A stretch of DNA of 21,154 bases from RGIG1995 sp045652425 (GCA_045652425.1 JAZRUG010000033.1:1-21154); one strand, 5' to 3'. Positions 1 through 6,884 are shown, counted from the stretch's first letter. A program made the numbers and translations. The notes: generated from the sequence alone by a model not told the origin.

Positions 1-173
1 ATATATTTTAACTTATTTTTGAATCAAGGTCAATAAAGGATCGGAAAATTCGTCAAAATTTGACTCGCAGTAAACAAAGAAAAAGATTTTTTTGACGAGA
101 AAGCGCGTGACAAAACTGTGGTCAAAAAATGTGAGTTTTCTGAAAGTGGGGAGAAAATGCCTAAATAGTAATA

Positions 174-220
174 AAAAATGACCTAAAGTGGAGAGTAAAT
201 CTCTGCTTTAGGTCATTTTT
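174..220 (-). terminator. Rho-independent terminator of the tRNA-Pro gene (bidirectional)
   Basis: The arms atgacctaaag and ctttaggtcat, with an inner ggagag/ctct pairing, form a long hairpin. On the minus strand it follows the tRNA CCA end at once and is followed by a run of T, so it fits as terminator of the leftward-read tRNA-Pro. On the plus strand it is also followed by five T, so it could stop rightward transcripts entering from outside the window. In the ~170 bp to its left I see only a short reading frame remnant ending at 168 and no gene. Confidence 0.85.
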
Positions 221-221
221 G

Positions 222-297
222 TGGTCGGAGTGACAGGGTTCGAACCTGCGGCCTCAACATCCCAAATGTCGCGCGCTCCCAACTGCGCCACACCCCG
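222..297 (-). tRNA. tRNA-Pro (anticodon TGG), CCA encoded
   Basis: Read on the minus strand, the gene has a 7-bp acceptor stem (CGGGGTG with CACTCCG, one G-T pair), a D arm with GCGC stem and AGTTGGGA loop, an anticodon arm CGACA-TTTGGGA-TGTTG and a T arm with GGTTCGAACC. The loop TTTGGGA places TGG at positions 34-36, so the tRNA reads proline codons. Discriminator A is followed by a genomically encoded CCA at 222-224. No convincing promoter is visible directly upstream (298-420). The D loop has GGG where many tRNA-Pro genes have GGT. The gene lies next to two broken 5' halves of a different tRNA-Pro allele. Confidence 0.93.
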
Positions 298-458
298 ATT
301 TTTATTCAATTTTTCTTCTTTTTGCGTGGAAGTGGGACAAACTGTGGTCAAACTCAAATTCCACGCTTTTTTGAGTTTTCAAAACAACCCGAAAGTCCGC
401 ATAAGTAAAGGGTTTTCGGGACTTTGTTGTTTTTACGGCAATTCGTGCCAGGCACGCT

Positions 459-496
459 CCCAAAGCAAGCGCGCTACCAGCTGCGCCACATCTCGA
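459..496 (-). pseudogene. 5' half of a tRNA-Pro gene (fragment A)
   Basis: On the minus strand this reads as acceptor 5' strand CGAGATG, U8, a complete D arm (GCGC AGCTGGTA GCGC) and the anticodon 5' stem CTTGC with the start of loop TTTGGG. After the loop the matching 3' stem (expected GCAAG) is replaced by GCGTG, and no T arm or CATCTCG acceptor 3' strand follows. The 38 nt are identical to fragment B at 667-704. The acceptor differs from that of the intact tRNA-Pro at 222-297, so it derives from another tRNA-Pro gene. It is probably not a functional tRNA. Confidence 0.75.
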
Positions 497-666
497 TAAT
501 ATTAAGTTTAGCAATTGAGCAAGGTGCAAACGACAAGACAACTTGCTTTATCCGCCCTCTTGCGGTGCCCGAAATTCTACACTCGCTAAACCGCTTCGCA
601 GAATTTCGACCGCTGCGCCAAAGACGCCTTCCTTCAATCTCCCACAGGGAGCAGTCAGGCTCTTTG

Positions 667-704
667 CCCAAAGCAAGCGCGCTACCAGCTGCGCCACATC
701 TCGA
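667..704 (-). pseudogene. 5' half of a tRNA-Pro gene (fragment B)
   Basis: The same 38 nt as fragment A: acceptor 5' strand CGAGATG, D arm and anticodon 5' stem, ending within the anticodon loop at TTTGGG. The sequence beyond (minus-strand direction, below 667) is unrelated to that beyond fragment A. Both copies therefore break at the same place, the anticodon loop, which is a common crossover point for tyrosine integrases that use tRNA genes. Confidence 0.75.
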
Positions 705-775
705 AATTATATTGCCTACGTATTATAACAAATTTTTGTTTTTGTGTCAAGTACATACGGTATTTTTAATAATAC

Positions 776-805
776 AAAAAAGTGTGGGTTTGCCCACACT
801 TTTTG
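776..805 (-). terminator. Rho-independent terminator, downstream of the DUF368 gene
   Basis: A 9-bp stem (aagtgtggg with cccacactt) with loop tttg is flanked by A5 and T5, so it works in both directions. It lies 15 bp past the stop codon of the minus-strand DUF368 gene. Confidence 0.88.
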
Positions 806-819
806 CTATTATGTAAAAA

Positions 820-1719
820 TTAGTCTTTTACGTTAAATTTCTTTCCGAGGATTTTGAAAAGATAAGATATACTAACACCGATAACAACGGCGATAATGCT
901 CAATATCCAGTTAAGCGTATCTTTGGGGAGCCCGGGGAAGATGCTTATAATCGAACCCGACATAAAACCAAGCACCATAAGAAAAGCTAAACTGCGGTGC
1001 TTTTCAAACACTCTTTTTGTTATGTTAGAGAATAAAACCATACCCACGAGGAATGCAAGTGCTACTGTTCCGACTGTGATAACGCTTGTAAACCATTCGG
1101 GAGTGAACCAGTTACCGAAATCGAGAATATTTGTTGCAAGGTCGAGTAGCGGTTCGTAAACGCTGAACATCATAAGAAGCATAGACACGCTCATACCGGG
1201 GACCATACTCATCATACCGGAGATACCGCCGCATATAGGCAGATAAATTCTCATAGCAGAACTTGCGGTATTGGTTGTATCAACGGCGACAACATAATCC
1301 ATCTTTGCAAGAAATCCTATGGAGAGGGCGAAAGCGAGTGCGCAAGCGACACCAATAAAATAAGTTTTCTTGATTTTGCCTTCTCTTGCTTCGCCGATAA
1401 CGGTGGGAATACTACCTGCGATAAGGCTCATAAAGAGCAGATAAGCGGGAACTGTATAGTTTTCGAAAAGAAAATCCAAAACTTGAATTAACAGTACTAT
1501 ACTTACTCCGGCGCCAATAACCATCGGCAATAAGTAGATTACGTTCTTTTTGAAGTTTTTAAATGGGTTAGAGATGATAGTGATAAGCTCATCATAGATA
1601 CCCATCATAACAGCCATAATACTGCCGCTTATACCGGGGGCGATAACGCTTATGCCGAGGAAAGCGCCGCAAAGCATTCTGTAAAAAAAGTTTTTCAAAG
1701 TGTTAGTGTTTTTTTTCAT
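820..1719 (-). CDS. popT: DUF368 membrane protein, probable polyprenyl-phosphate (C55-P) translocase
   Basis: The 299-aa product is strongly hydrophobic, with many membrane segments. It carries the paired motifs of DUF368 (PF04018): APGISGS near residue 27 and a second, inverted-repeat-like element (VPGMSVSMLLM) near residue 173. Members of this family (PopT) are known to return the lipid carrier undecaprenyl phosphate across the cytoplasmic membrane for reuse in peptidoglycan and other envelope polymer synthesis; that role here is by family. Length is usual for the family. The start at 1719 has only a weak ribosome binding site (AAGGG about 19 nt upstream). It forms a single-gene unit with its own promoter and terminator. 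The symbol rests on family membership only. Confidence 0.88.
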   Translation of the reverse strand: MKKNTNTLKNFFYRMLCGAFLGISVIAPGISGSIMAVMMGIYDELITIISNPFKNFKKNVIYLLPMVIGAGVSIVLLIQVLDFLFENYTVPAYLLFMSLIAGSIPTVIGEAREGKIKKTYFIGVACALAFALSIGFLAKMDYVVAVDTTNTASSAMRIYLPICGGISGMMSMVPGMSVSMLLMMFSVYEPLLDLATNILDFGNWFTPEWFTSVITVGTVALAFLVGMVLFSNITKRVFEKHRSLAFLMVLGFMSGSIISIFPGLPKDTLNWILSIIAVVIGVSISYLFKILGKKFNVKD

Positions 1720-1766
1720 TATTATGTTATTGTAAATCCCTTCGATATGTTTTTTGTATACAATAC

Positions 1767-1795
1767 ATTTTAAACTAAATCAAATAAATTTGCAA
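1767..1795 (-). promoter_or_regulatory. Probable sigma-A promoter of the DUF368 gene
   Basis: On the minus strand, -35 TTGCAA (1790-1795) and -10 TAAAAT (1767-1772) are separated by 17 bp. This lies about 50 bp upstream of the start codon. Confidence 0.6.
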
Positions 1796-1858
1796 TAGGA
1801 AAATAATACTTTCCGAGAAAATAATAAGTATGAATTAATAAAACGCAGTATTTAGTAC

Positions 1859-1887
1859 TTGACAAAACGGAAGAAGTGTGTTATAAT
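1859..1887 (+). promoter_or_regulatory. Consensus sigma-A promoter of tRNA-Ser
   Basis: Perfect -35 TTGACA (1859-1864) and perfect -10 TATAAT (1882-1887) with 17-bp spacing. This is the strongest promoter in the window, as expected for a stable RNA gene that begins 29 bp downstream. Confidence 0.93.
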
Positions 1888-1915
1888 CGTCGGGTGTTGA
1901 GTAACAATTAAATAC

Positions 1916-2003
1916 GCAGGAATATCGAAGTGGTCATAACGAGGCGGTCTTGAAAACCGTTTGCCCAAAAGGCACGGGGGTTCGAATCCCTCTTCCTGCG
2001 CCA
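1916..2003 (+). tRNA. tRNA-Ser (anticodon TGA), CCA encoded
   Basis: The acceptor stem is GCAGGAA with TTCCTGC, discriminator G, CCA at 2001-2003. The anticodon loop CTTGAAA gives TGA (serine). A long class II variable arm (TGCC caaaa GGCA) is present, followed by a T arm with GGTTCGAATCC. The 88-nt length is typical for tRNA-Ser. It has its own promoter and terminator, forming a single-gene unit. Confidence 0.96.
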
Positions 2004-2006
2004 AAA

Positions 2007-2040
2007 AAAGAAGAGAGAAGTTTATTCTCTCTTCTTTTTT
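2007..2040 (+). terminator. Rho-independent terminator of tRNA-Ser
   Basis: The stem aagaagagagaa / ttctctcttctt with loop gttta is followed by a T run, starting 4 nt after the CCA end. Confidence 0.92.
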
Positions 2041-2055
2041 AGCGTGGAATACAAT

Positions 2056-2180
2056 GGGATTCGAACGCAGAGAAAAAAAGGCTCCGGCGGAGCGTTTTTG
2101 AACGGTGACCGAAGAATTTTGCAAAGCATAACCAAAAGGAATTCGAATTGCTTTGCAAAATTCAAGAGCGAATCCCTCTG
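2056..2180. repeat. 15-bp inverted repeat flanked by tRNA T-arm-like fragments
   Basis: The arms gaattttgcaaagca (2114-2128) and tgctttgcaaaattc (2149-2163) are perfect inverted copies around a 20-nt loop that itself contains attcgaat. To the left (2056-2065) is gggattcgaa, and to the right (2168-2178) gcgaatccctc; both resemble the T arm of the neighbouring tRNA-Ser. No T run follows, so it is not a typical terminator. No gene is seen between 2041 and 2216. Confidence 0.6.
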
Positions 2181-2216
2181 CCTATTTAGTAATATAGAAT
2201 AAGTTATATTTGCTAT

Positions 2217-2738
2217 TTATTCTATAATTTCAAACTCCGAAAGGGACAGAACAACGTTATTGCCGTTTATACCTGCTTCTATTCTTAAGGGGAGGTCGGT
2301 TTCATTGGAAAGATATAGCTTAACGTTGCCGAAACTGCACTTATAGTCGGATATTTTTACTTTAACACCGCCGAACATATCGTTTTTTGTGGAAACGAGG
2401 TCTGTTTTTGAAAGGTTAAAAAGCTTAAATGTTTCTGCGGTTATATTTGATTTATCTTTGAGTGGAATATGTACGTTTCCGACCGAGAAAAAGAGCCCCT
2501 CATTGTTTTTTTCTATTGTAATACCGCTTACCGTTTCGGGAGCGGTATATGTTATTTTATAGTTATCGTTATCTGTTTTTAAATATTTTACCGAATAATC
2601 TTCACCGTTTATTTTTAGGTCGGCAAGACACTCGAAATTTTTTTGTTGGTAGTCAAGGTGGGGTTGTTTTTTTGGCGTACACCCAAAAACGAAAAGGGTT
2701 ATAATAAGCATAAAAAATATTGTGATTTTTCTGAACAT
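2217..2738 (-). CDS. Putative lipoprotein of unknown function
   Basis: The 173-aa product has a lipoprotein signal: MFRK, a hydrophobic stretch and the lipobox FVFGC with Cys at about residue 20, so it should be anchored to the outer face of the membrane. The mature part has no further membrane segment and looks rich in beta strands, with a short DLPLRIE segment that recalls LolA/LppX-like lipid-binding folds; this likeness is only an impression. The ribosome binding site AGAGGTG lies about 9 nt before the ATG. Not recognised as a named family. It stands alone between tRNA-Ser and the divergent ACT/PFL operon. Confidence 0.8.
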   Translation of the reverse strand: MFRKITIFFMLIITLFVFGCTPKKQPHLDYQQKNFECLADLKINGEDYSVKYLKTDNDNYKITYTAPETVSGITIEKNNEGLFFSVGNVHIPLKDKSNITAETFKLFNLSKTDLVSTKNDMFGGVKVKISDYKCSFGNVKLYLSNETDLPLRIEAGINGNNVVLSLSEFEIIE

Positions 2739-2833
2739 AATATTGCACCTCTATACTTTTACTTTTTGATAAATATTATTCAGTAAAAATACTTTTTATT
2801 CGGGATGTACGATTAATAGAGTGTTATTTAATA

Positions 2834-2862
2834 TTGACAATGTTTTATTAATATGGTATTCT
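2834..2862 (+). promoter_or_regulatory. Promoter of the ACT-PFL operon
   Basis: -35 TTGACA (2834-2839) and -10 TATTCT (2857-2862) with 17-bp spacing, about 50 bp upstream of the ACT-domain gene. Confidence 0.7.
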
Positions 2863-2914
2863 AATCAGGAATAGATAAGCAGTATACATAAATGCAAAAA
2901 CGGAGGATTTTAAT

Positions 2915-3184
2915 ATGCAGGCTGTTATAAGTGTAACCGGAAAAGATAGTGTAGGTATCGTTGCAAAGACGGCTAACAAGTGCGCTGAATACAACGTAAA
3001 CATTGCCGACGTATCTCAAACCATTCTTCAAAACTATTTCGTAATGATTATGCTTGTTGATATCGACAACATAAGCGTTCCTTTCAACGATTTTGTTGAT
3101 ATAATGTCGGAAATGGGTAAACAGAACAATCTTGAAATACATACTATGCACGAAGATATTTTCAATTCCATGCACAGAATATAA
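2915..3184 (+). CDS. ACT domain-containing protein (UPF0237 family)
   Basis: The 89-aa product is a single ACT domain: first strand MQAVISVTGKD, then a helix beginning near GIVAKTANKCAEYNVNIADV, where the glycine after D11/S12 marks the usual ligand-binding turn. It matches the UPF0237 family of free-standing ACT proteins in length and start. ACT domains bind amino acids or other small ligands; the ligand of this family is not known to me. The ribosome binding site CGGAGG lies 7 nt before ATG. The PFL-family gene follows 12 bp downstream, a conserved pairing in Firmicutes, so the ACT protein may regulate or partner that protein. Confidence 0.92.
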   Translation: MQAVISVTGKDSVGIVAKTANKCAEYNVNIADVSQTILQNYFVMIMLVDIDNISVPFNDFVDIMSEMGKQNNLEIHTMHEDIFNSMHRI

Positions 3185-3196
3185 CGGGGTATAGAA

Positions 3197-4555
3197 ATGC
3201 TTAACATTCACGATATACAAGAGACTATAAATATGATACGCGACGAAAACCTTGATATCCGTACTGTAACAATGGGTATCAGCCTTTTCGACTGCGTAAG
3301 TGATGATGAAAACAGACTTAACGAAAAGATATACGACAAGATAACCAAATCTGCGGAAAAGCTTGTTTCCGAGTGTGAAGTGATAGAGAAGCAGTACGGT
3401 ATTCCGATTATAAATAAGCGTGTATCTCTTACACCTATATCTCTTATCGGCGGTGCAATCAGTCCAGAGGGTTACGTAAGAATAGCTCATACGTTGGATA
3501 AGGCGGCGCAGAATATCGGTATTAACTTTATCGGCGGCTTTGGTGCTTTGGTTGAAAAGGGAATGACACTTGGTGCTGCAAATCTTATAGAGGCTATACC
3601 GCAGGCTTTGGCAGAAACAAATTTGGTTTGCTCTTCGGTAAATGTTGCATCTACAAAAGCGGGTATCAATATGGATGCTCTTGCAAAGATGGGCGGAATT
3701 ATTAAGAAAGCGGCATATCTTACGAGAGATAAGGATTCTATCGGTTGCGCGAAGTTTGTTGTTTTTGCGAACGTTCCACAGGATAATCCATTTATGGCGG
3801 GAGCATTTCACGGCGTTGGTGAAAATGAAAAGGTTATAAACGTAGGCGTATCGGGCCCCGGAGTTGTTGCAAGTGCAATCAAACGCGCGGGTAACTGTAG
3901 ACTCGACGAACTTGCAGAGGTTATAAAGAAGACTGCGTTTAAGATAACGAGAGTAGGTCAGCTCGTTGCCCACGAAGCATCGGCAAGACTCGGCGTACCG
4001 TTTGGTATCGTTGACTTGTCTCTTGCTCCTACCCCCGCAGTAGGCGACTCTGTTGCATACATACTTGAGGGAATGGGACTTGAAAAATGCGGAGCACACG
4101 GTACGACAGCGGCGCTTGCTATGTTGAATGATGCAGTTAAGAAGGGCGGCGTTATGGCTTCGTCACACGTAGGCGGTTTGTCGGGCGCATTTATTCCCGT
4201 ATCCGAAGATGCAGGTATGATAAGCGCGGCGGCAACAGGCGCATTAACTCTTGAAAAGCTTGAAGCTATGACGGCTGTATGCTCTGTTGGTCTTGATATG
4301 ATAGCGATCCCAGGTGATACACCCGAAGAGGTTATCTGTGGTATTATTGCAGACGAAATATCAATAGGCGTTGCTAATACGAAGACGACTGCAGTAAGAG
4401 TAATCCCCGCCTATGGCAAGAAAGAGGGAGATAGCGTTGTATTTGGCGGACTTCTCGGAGAAGCGCCCATAATGCACGTAAACACACATTCCCCCGCAGT
4501 GTTTATAAACCGCGGCGGTCGTGTTCCCGCACCTATCCATAGTTTGAAGAACTAA
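3197..4555 (+). CDS. PFL family protein (DUF711 / UPF0210)
   Basis: The 452-aa length is usual for the UPF0210/DUF711 family. Recognisable features are the N-terminal TVTMGISLFDC, the Gly-rich segments FIGGFGALVEKGMT and GVSGPGVVASAIKRAG, and the HVGGLSGAFIPVSEDAGM region near residue 325. The family has a fold related to pyruvate formate-lyase and class III ribonucleotide reductase. I do not see the C-terminal glycyl-radical motif (RVxGY), so radical catalysis is not supported, and its reaction is unknown. It is probably cytoplasmic and translated from the same mRNA as the ACT protein 12 bp upstream. The ribosome binding site is weak (GGGG about 7 nt before ATG). The long antisense frame over it is a shadow. 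Confidence 0.93.
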   Translation: MLNIHDIQETINMIRDENLDIRTVTMGISLFDCVSDDENRLNEKIYDKITKSAEKLVSECEVIEKQYGIPIINKRVSLTPISLIGGAISPEGYVRIAHTLDKAAQNIGINFIGGFGALVEKGMTLGAANLIEAIPQALAETNLVCSSVNVASTKAGINMDALAKMGGIIKKAAYLTRDKDSIGCAKFVVFANVPQDNPFMAGAFHGVGENEKVINVGVSGPGVVASAIKRAGNCRLDELAEVIKKTAFKITRVGQLVAHEASARLGVPFGIVDLSLAPTPAVGDSVAYILEGMGLEKCGAHGTTAALAMLNDAVKKGGVMASSHVGGLSGAFIPVSEDAGMISAAATGALTLEKLEAMTAVCSVGLDMIAIPGDTPEEVICGIIADEISIGVANTKTTAVRVIPAYGKKEGDSVVFGGLLGEAPIMHVNTHSPAVFINRGGRVPAPIHSLKN

Positions 4556-4560
4556 CAACA

Positions 4561-4588
4561 AAAAAGCACCTTTTTAGGTGCTTTTTTT
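4561..4588 (+). terminator. Terminator of the ACT-PFL operon
   Basis: The hairpin aaaaagcacct / aggtgcttttt has a four-T loop and ends in a T run, starting 5 bp after the stop codon. A second identical hairpin lies exactly 200 bp further on as part of the tandem repeat. Confidence 0.9.
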
Positions 4589-4752
4589 GATGGGTAACGG
4601 GCAGTCAGGAGCGTCGCTCCCGAACCCACACCAAAGGGGCTTTTTGGAAAAAGCCCCTTTGGAAACCGCAAAAACTTTAATAAAACAATAGTTAGTGCCT
4701 TTATTCAAAGTTTTTGGGATTCTTAAGACCTTTTTTCAAAAAGGTCTTAAGG
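4561..4752. repeat. Hairpin-rich tandem repeat, unit 1
   Basis: The unit contains, in order, the terminator hairpin, ggcagtcagg followed by a short palindrome (ggagc gtc gctcc), a long hairpin (aaggggcttttt gg aaaaagcccctt at about 4633-4660), an A/T-rich spacer, and aaagtttttgggattc leading into the hairpin cttaagacc...ggtcttaag (4722-4751). Unit 2 repeats the same order with about 80% identity by eye. No gene is seen in 4556-4966. Confidence 0.8.
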
Positions 4753-4760
4753 GAAAAAAC

Positions 4761-4955
4761 AAAAAGCACCTTTTTAGGTGCTTTTTTTGATGAGTAACAG
4801 GCAGTCAGGGCGTTCCGCCCCGAACCCCTGACAAAAGGCCGCTTTTTGAAAAAAGCGCCTCTTGACTCCACCAAAAACTTTTAAAAAACATTAGTATGTG
4901 CGTTAATTTAAAGTTTTTGGGATTCTTAAGACCTTTTTTCAAAAAGGTCTTAAGG
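4761..4955. repeat. Hairpin-rich tandem repeat, unit 2
   Basis: Second copy, offset by 200-203 bp from unit 1. The terminator hairpin (4761-4788) and the last hairpin (4924-4954) are unchanged. The short palindrome has changed on both arms (gggcg ttc cgccc), so the pairing is kept. The third hairpin (around 4836-4860) has decayed and now has mismatches. The last hairpin lies just past the end of the minus-strand GDPD gene and could end its transcript. Confidence 0.8.
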
Positions 4956-4966
4956 TATTTATTTAT

Positions 4967-5761
4967 TTATTTTCTGTTTTTCAAGAAAGCCGCGAGTTCT
5001 GCGGTAAAGTCTGTCTGAATAATATCAAAGCCCATATCAACGAGTTTACCCCAACCGTATTCGCCGCCTTTAAGCAGAGATATATCATCTGTAAGACCGC
5101 CCGAAAGCTCAATCTTGTAGTTATACACAATAGCGTTTGCCCAAAGGAGCAGTCCTCTGTCGTGATATTCCTTTATCGCCTTGGGACTAACAATCCTGTC
5201 CTCAAGCGTGGGGAAAATAACCTCGAGCGCCTGAAGATTTATCTTATATTCATCAAGAGTCTTCATCTGGTCATAATCCTTAAGGAGTGCCATATAGGGA
5301 ATATCGGGTGCATATTCTTCCATTTGTGAAAGAAATTCGGGTTTTACGTTTGACTTCATAATAACCTGTTCGGTCATATTATGTCTGCGTACTGCCTCTG
5401 CAACTTGAGGAATCTTTGACCAAGTCTTGTCGAGGTTAATAATACATCTGTCTTTAAAATGTTCAAGCAAATTGTCAAGAGTTTCTACGCAATATGGACT
5501 TTCATGTCCGTGAGAATGATATTGCGGAAGCGTCTTGAGTTCGTCATAAGTCATCTCTTTTATTTTCTTATCGGTACGGAGCAACTGCTTTTCAAAGCCC
5601 TCGTGGAAAAGAACAAGTTTATTATCGGCAGTTAAAGCAACGTCGGTTTCAATCATATCGGCGCCATTGGCGAGAGCCGCTTCAAAAGAAGCTATGGTAT
5701 TTCTTACAAACGCACCGCAAAACAGGCCGCTATGAGATACTATGAGAGTTTTTTTGTTCAT
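4967..5761 (-). CDS. Glycerophosphodiester phosphodiesterase family protein (diverged)
   Basis: The 264-aa product has the TIM-barrel GDPD layout. Family enzymes hydrolyse glycerophosphodiesters to glycerol-3-phosphate and an alcohol. The catalytic His (VSHSG, residue ~10), the metal-binding pair in IETDV (~38) and the second His (LFHEG, ~53) are present. Several neighbours of these residues differ from the classical motifs: HRG is HSG, ENT is RNT, HD is HE, and NIExK appears as NLDKT. It fits a GDPD subfamily with the NLDK motif, so substrate may differ. No signal peptide, hence cytoplasmic. ATG at 5761 is chosen because GGAG lies 9 nt before it; an in-frame TTG at 5776 is itself part of that ribosome binding site. 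Confidence 0.88.
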   Translation of the reverse strand: MNKKTLIVSHSGLFCGAFVRNTIASFEAALANGADMIETDVALTADNKLVLFHEGFEKQLLRTDKKIKEMTYDELKTLPQYHSHGHESPYCVETLDNLLEHFKDRCIINLDKTWSKIPQVAEAVRRHNMTEQVIMKSNVKPEFLSQMEEYAPDIPYMALLKDYDQMKTLDEYKINLQALEVIFPTLEDRIVSPKAIKEYHDRGLLLWANAIVYNYKIELSGGLTDDISLLKGGEYGWGKLVDMGFDIIQTDFTAELAAFLKNRK

Positions 5762-5839
5762 AATAATTATCTCCAAATAAAAGAATTAAAAAAATTCACA
5801 CCTATAGTAAATAAGGTGCTTAATTTTTAAATGTAATCA

Positions 5840-5868
5840 AGAGGATATGGGCTTTGCCCATATCCTCT
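5840..5868. terminator. Strong intergenic hairpin downstream of the epimerase gene
   Basis: A perfect 13-bp stem (agaggatatgggc with gcccatatcctct) has a TTT loop and lies 5 bp past the epimerase stop codon. No clear T run follows on either strand, so it may be a processing or stabilising hairpin rather than a classical terminator. A closely related hairpin separates dnaK and dnaJ (19602-19643). Confidence 0.6.
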
Positions 5869-5873
5869 CTGAT

Positions 5874-6722
5874 TTAATATGTCATAGAGTGTACAGCGTT
5901 GAAAGTCTTTCCGGGGGCAAGCTTCTGAATACCAACCTTTGTTTCAAAGATATAATCGGTATCATCAAAATCGGGGAAACCAAACCAAGGTTCAACGCAG
6001 ATATAAGAAGCGCCGGGAACCATCCAAAGAAGGAGGTTTTCAAATCCCTTGAAGTCTATCTTAACATTGTGTTCTCCGTCGTTTCTCTTAATTGTAAGAC
6101 CGTCGAAGTCAATATCTTTGAATACGAGTGCGTCAACCTTGAAGTAGTCGTTCTTGAGGGGGAGAATGTTGGAATTTTCAAGAATTCTTGTTGTTTCGTG
6201 GTTGATGATAGGACCAACAACGGTGTAAGAATCGAGAGTAACCTTCTTATCAAATTCGATGTAGAAGTTTTCAATACCGCCTTCGCAAACGTAGCTTTCG
6301 TGACCGCCTACGGAGAAGTACATATCGTAGTCATTCTTATTTGTAACTACGTACTCAACGTTGATGGTTCTGCCAACAAGTTCGTATATAACCTTAAATT
6401 CAAAAGCGAAGGGATAGTTTTTCAAAGTTTCTTCTGTTTCGGTAAGAGTGAATACAGCAGAAGTTTCGCTAAGTTTTTCAGCCTTGTATTCCATAAGCTT
6501 TGCAAAGCCGTGGCTTCCGAGAGAATATTCCTTACCGTTGTAAAGATACTTGTTGTCGCGGAGTCTGCCGCAGATGGGGAAAAGGTGAGGACCTCTGCCT
6601 TTCCAGAATGTAGGATCGCCCTGCCATGTGCATTCTCTGCCTTCTTTTGTGATAACGGACTGAACTTCAGCACCGAGTTCTTTTATTTGAACCTTAAGTT
6701 CTTCATTTTGCAAATATACCAT
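5874..6722 (-). CDS. Aldose 1-epimerase family protein (galactose mutarotase-like)
   Basis: The 282-aa beta-sandwich protein of the aldose epimerase family (COG2017, LacX-like branch) has the segments HLFPICGRL (~47), SHGFAK (~70), the SVGGHESY block (~152, usually GGHPAF, with the active-site His kept) and EPWFGFPD (~243). Such enzymes interconvert alpha and beta anomers of sugars; the sugar here cannot be told. It has no signal peptide. ATG at 6722 is chosen because AGAGAGG lies about 9 nt upstream; an upstream in-frame ATG at 6764 overlaps the -10 box of its promoter. It lies 112 bp upstream of the GDPD gene on the same strand, but a hairpin separates the two. Confidence 0.9.
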   Translation of the reverse strand: MVYLQNEELKVQIKELGAEVQSVITKEGRECTWQGDPTFWKGRGPHLFPICGRLRDNKYLYNGKEYSLGSHGFAKLMEYKAEKLSETSAVFTLTETEETLKNYPFAFEFKVIYELVGRTINVEYVVTNKNDYDMYFSVGGHESYVCEGGIENFYIEFDKKVTLDSYTVVGPIINHETTRILENSNILPLKNDYFKVDALVFKDIDFDGLTIKRNDGEHNVKIDFKGFENLLLWMVPGASYICVEPWFGFPDFDDTDYIFETKVGIQKLAPGKTFNAVHSMTY

Positions 6723-6763
6723 AATGATATACCTCTCTTTGTAATGTATTTTTGTTTGATACA

Positions 6764-6792
6764 ATTATATCACGAAAATTTACGTTTGTCCA
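6764..6792 (-). promoter_or_regulatory. Promoter of the epimerase gene
   Basis: On the minus strand, -35 TGGACA (6787-6792) and -10 TATAAT (6764-6769) are separated by 17 bp, about 40 bp before the chosen ATG. It is divergent from the LRR lipoprotein promoter 30 bp away. Confidence 0.8.
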
Positions 6793-6820
6793 CGAAATTG
6801 TAAATTTTATTGCCAATTTA

Positions 6821-6850
6821 TTGAAATAATAATACAAAAAGTAGTATAAT
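6821..6850 (+). promoter_or_regulatory. Promoter of the LRR lipoprotein gene
   Basis: -35 TTGAAA (6821-6826) and -10 TATAAT (6845-6850) with 18-bp spacing, 35 bp before the start codon. Confidence 0.78.
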
Positions 6851-6884
6851 AAGCAGGATAAATATTTTACACAAAGGTGAATAT

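Larger units (their letters stand above)
298..775. other. Intergenic region with tRNA remnants and short repeats, no protein gene
   Basis: No reading frame here has a ribosome binding site or recognisable protein similarity. Those that exist run through the tRNA fragments and inverted repeats. The region holds a short inverted repeat (gcgtggaa at 324-331 and ttccacgc at 359-366), the second copy of the repeat aaactgtggtcaaa (339-352; first copy 113-126), two 5' tRNA-Pro halves (459-496 and 667-704) and an imperfect repeat pair around 571-612 (gaaattct and agaatttc). It reads like a scarred integration hotspot. Confidence 0.6.

Noticed and set aside
424..816. Plus-strand frames across the tRNA-Pro fragments
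   Set aside because: They read through tRNA-derived sequence and a terminator hairpin, and have no ribosome binding site.
2861..4099. A 412-codon open frame on the minus strand, antisense to the PFL-family gene
   Set aside because: It lies over a clear family gene in the opposite strand, its composition (rich in Cys, Tyr, Arg) is that of a mirrored frame, and it has no ribosome binding site or known similarity.
5847..6803. A 318-codon plus-strand frame opposite the epimerase gene
   Set aside because: The epimerase has family motifs, promoter and ribosome binding site on the minus strand; the plus-strand frame is its shadow and has none.
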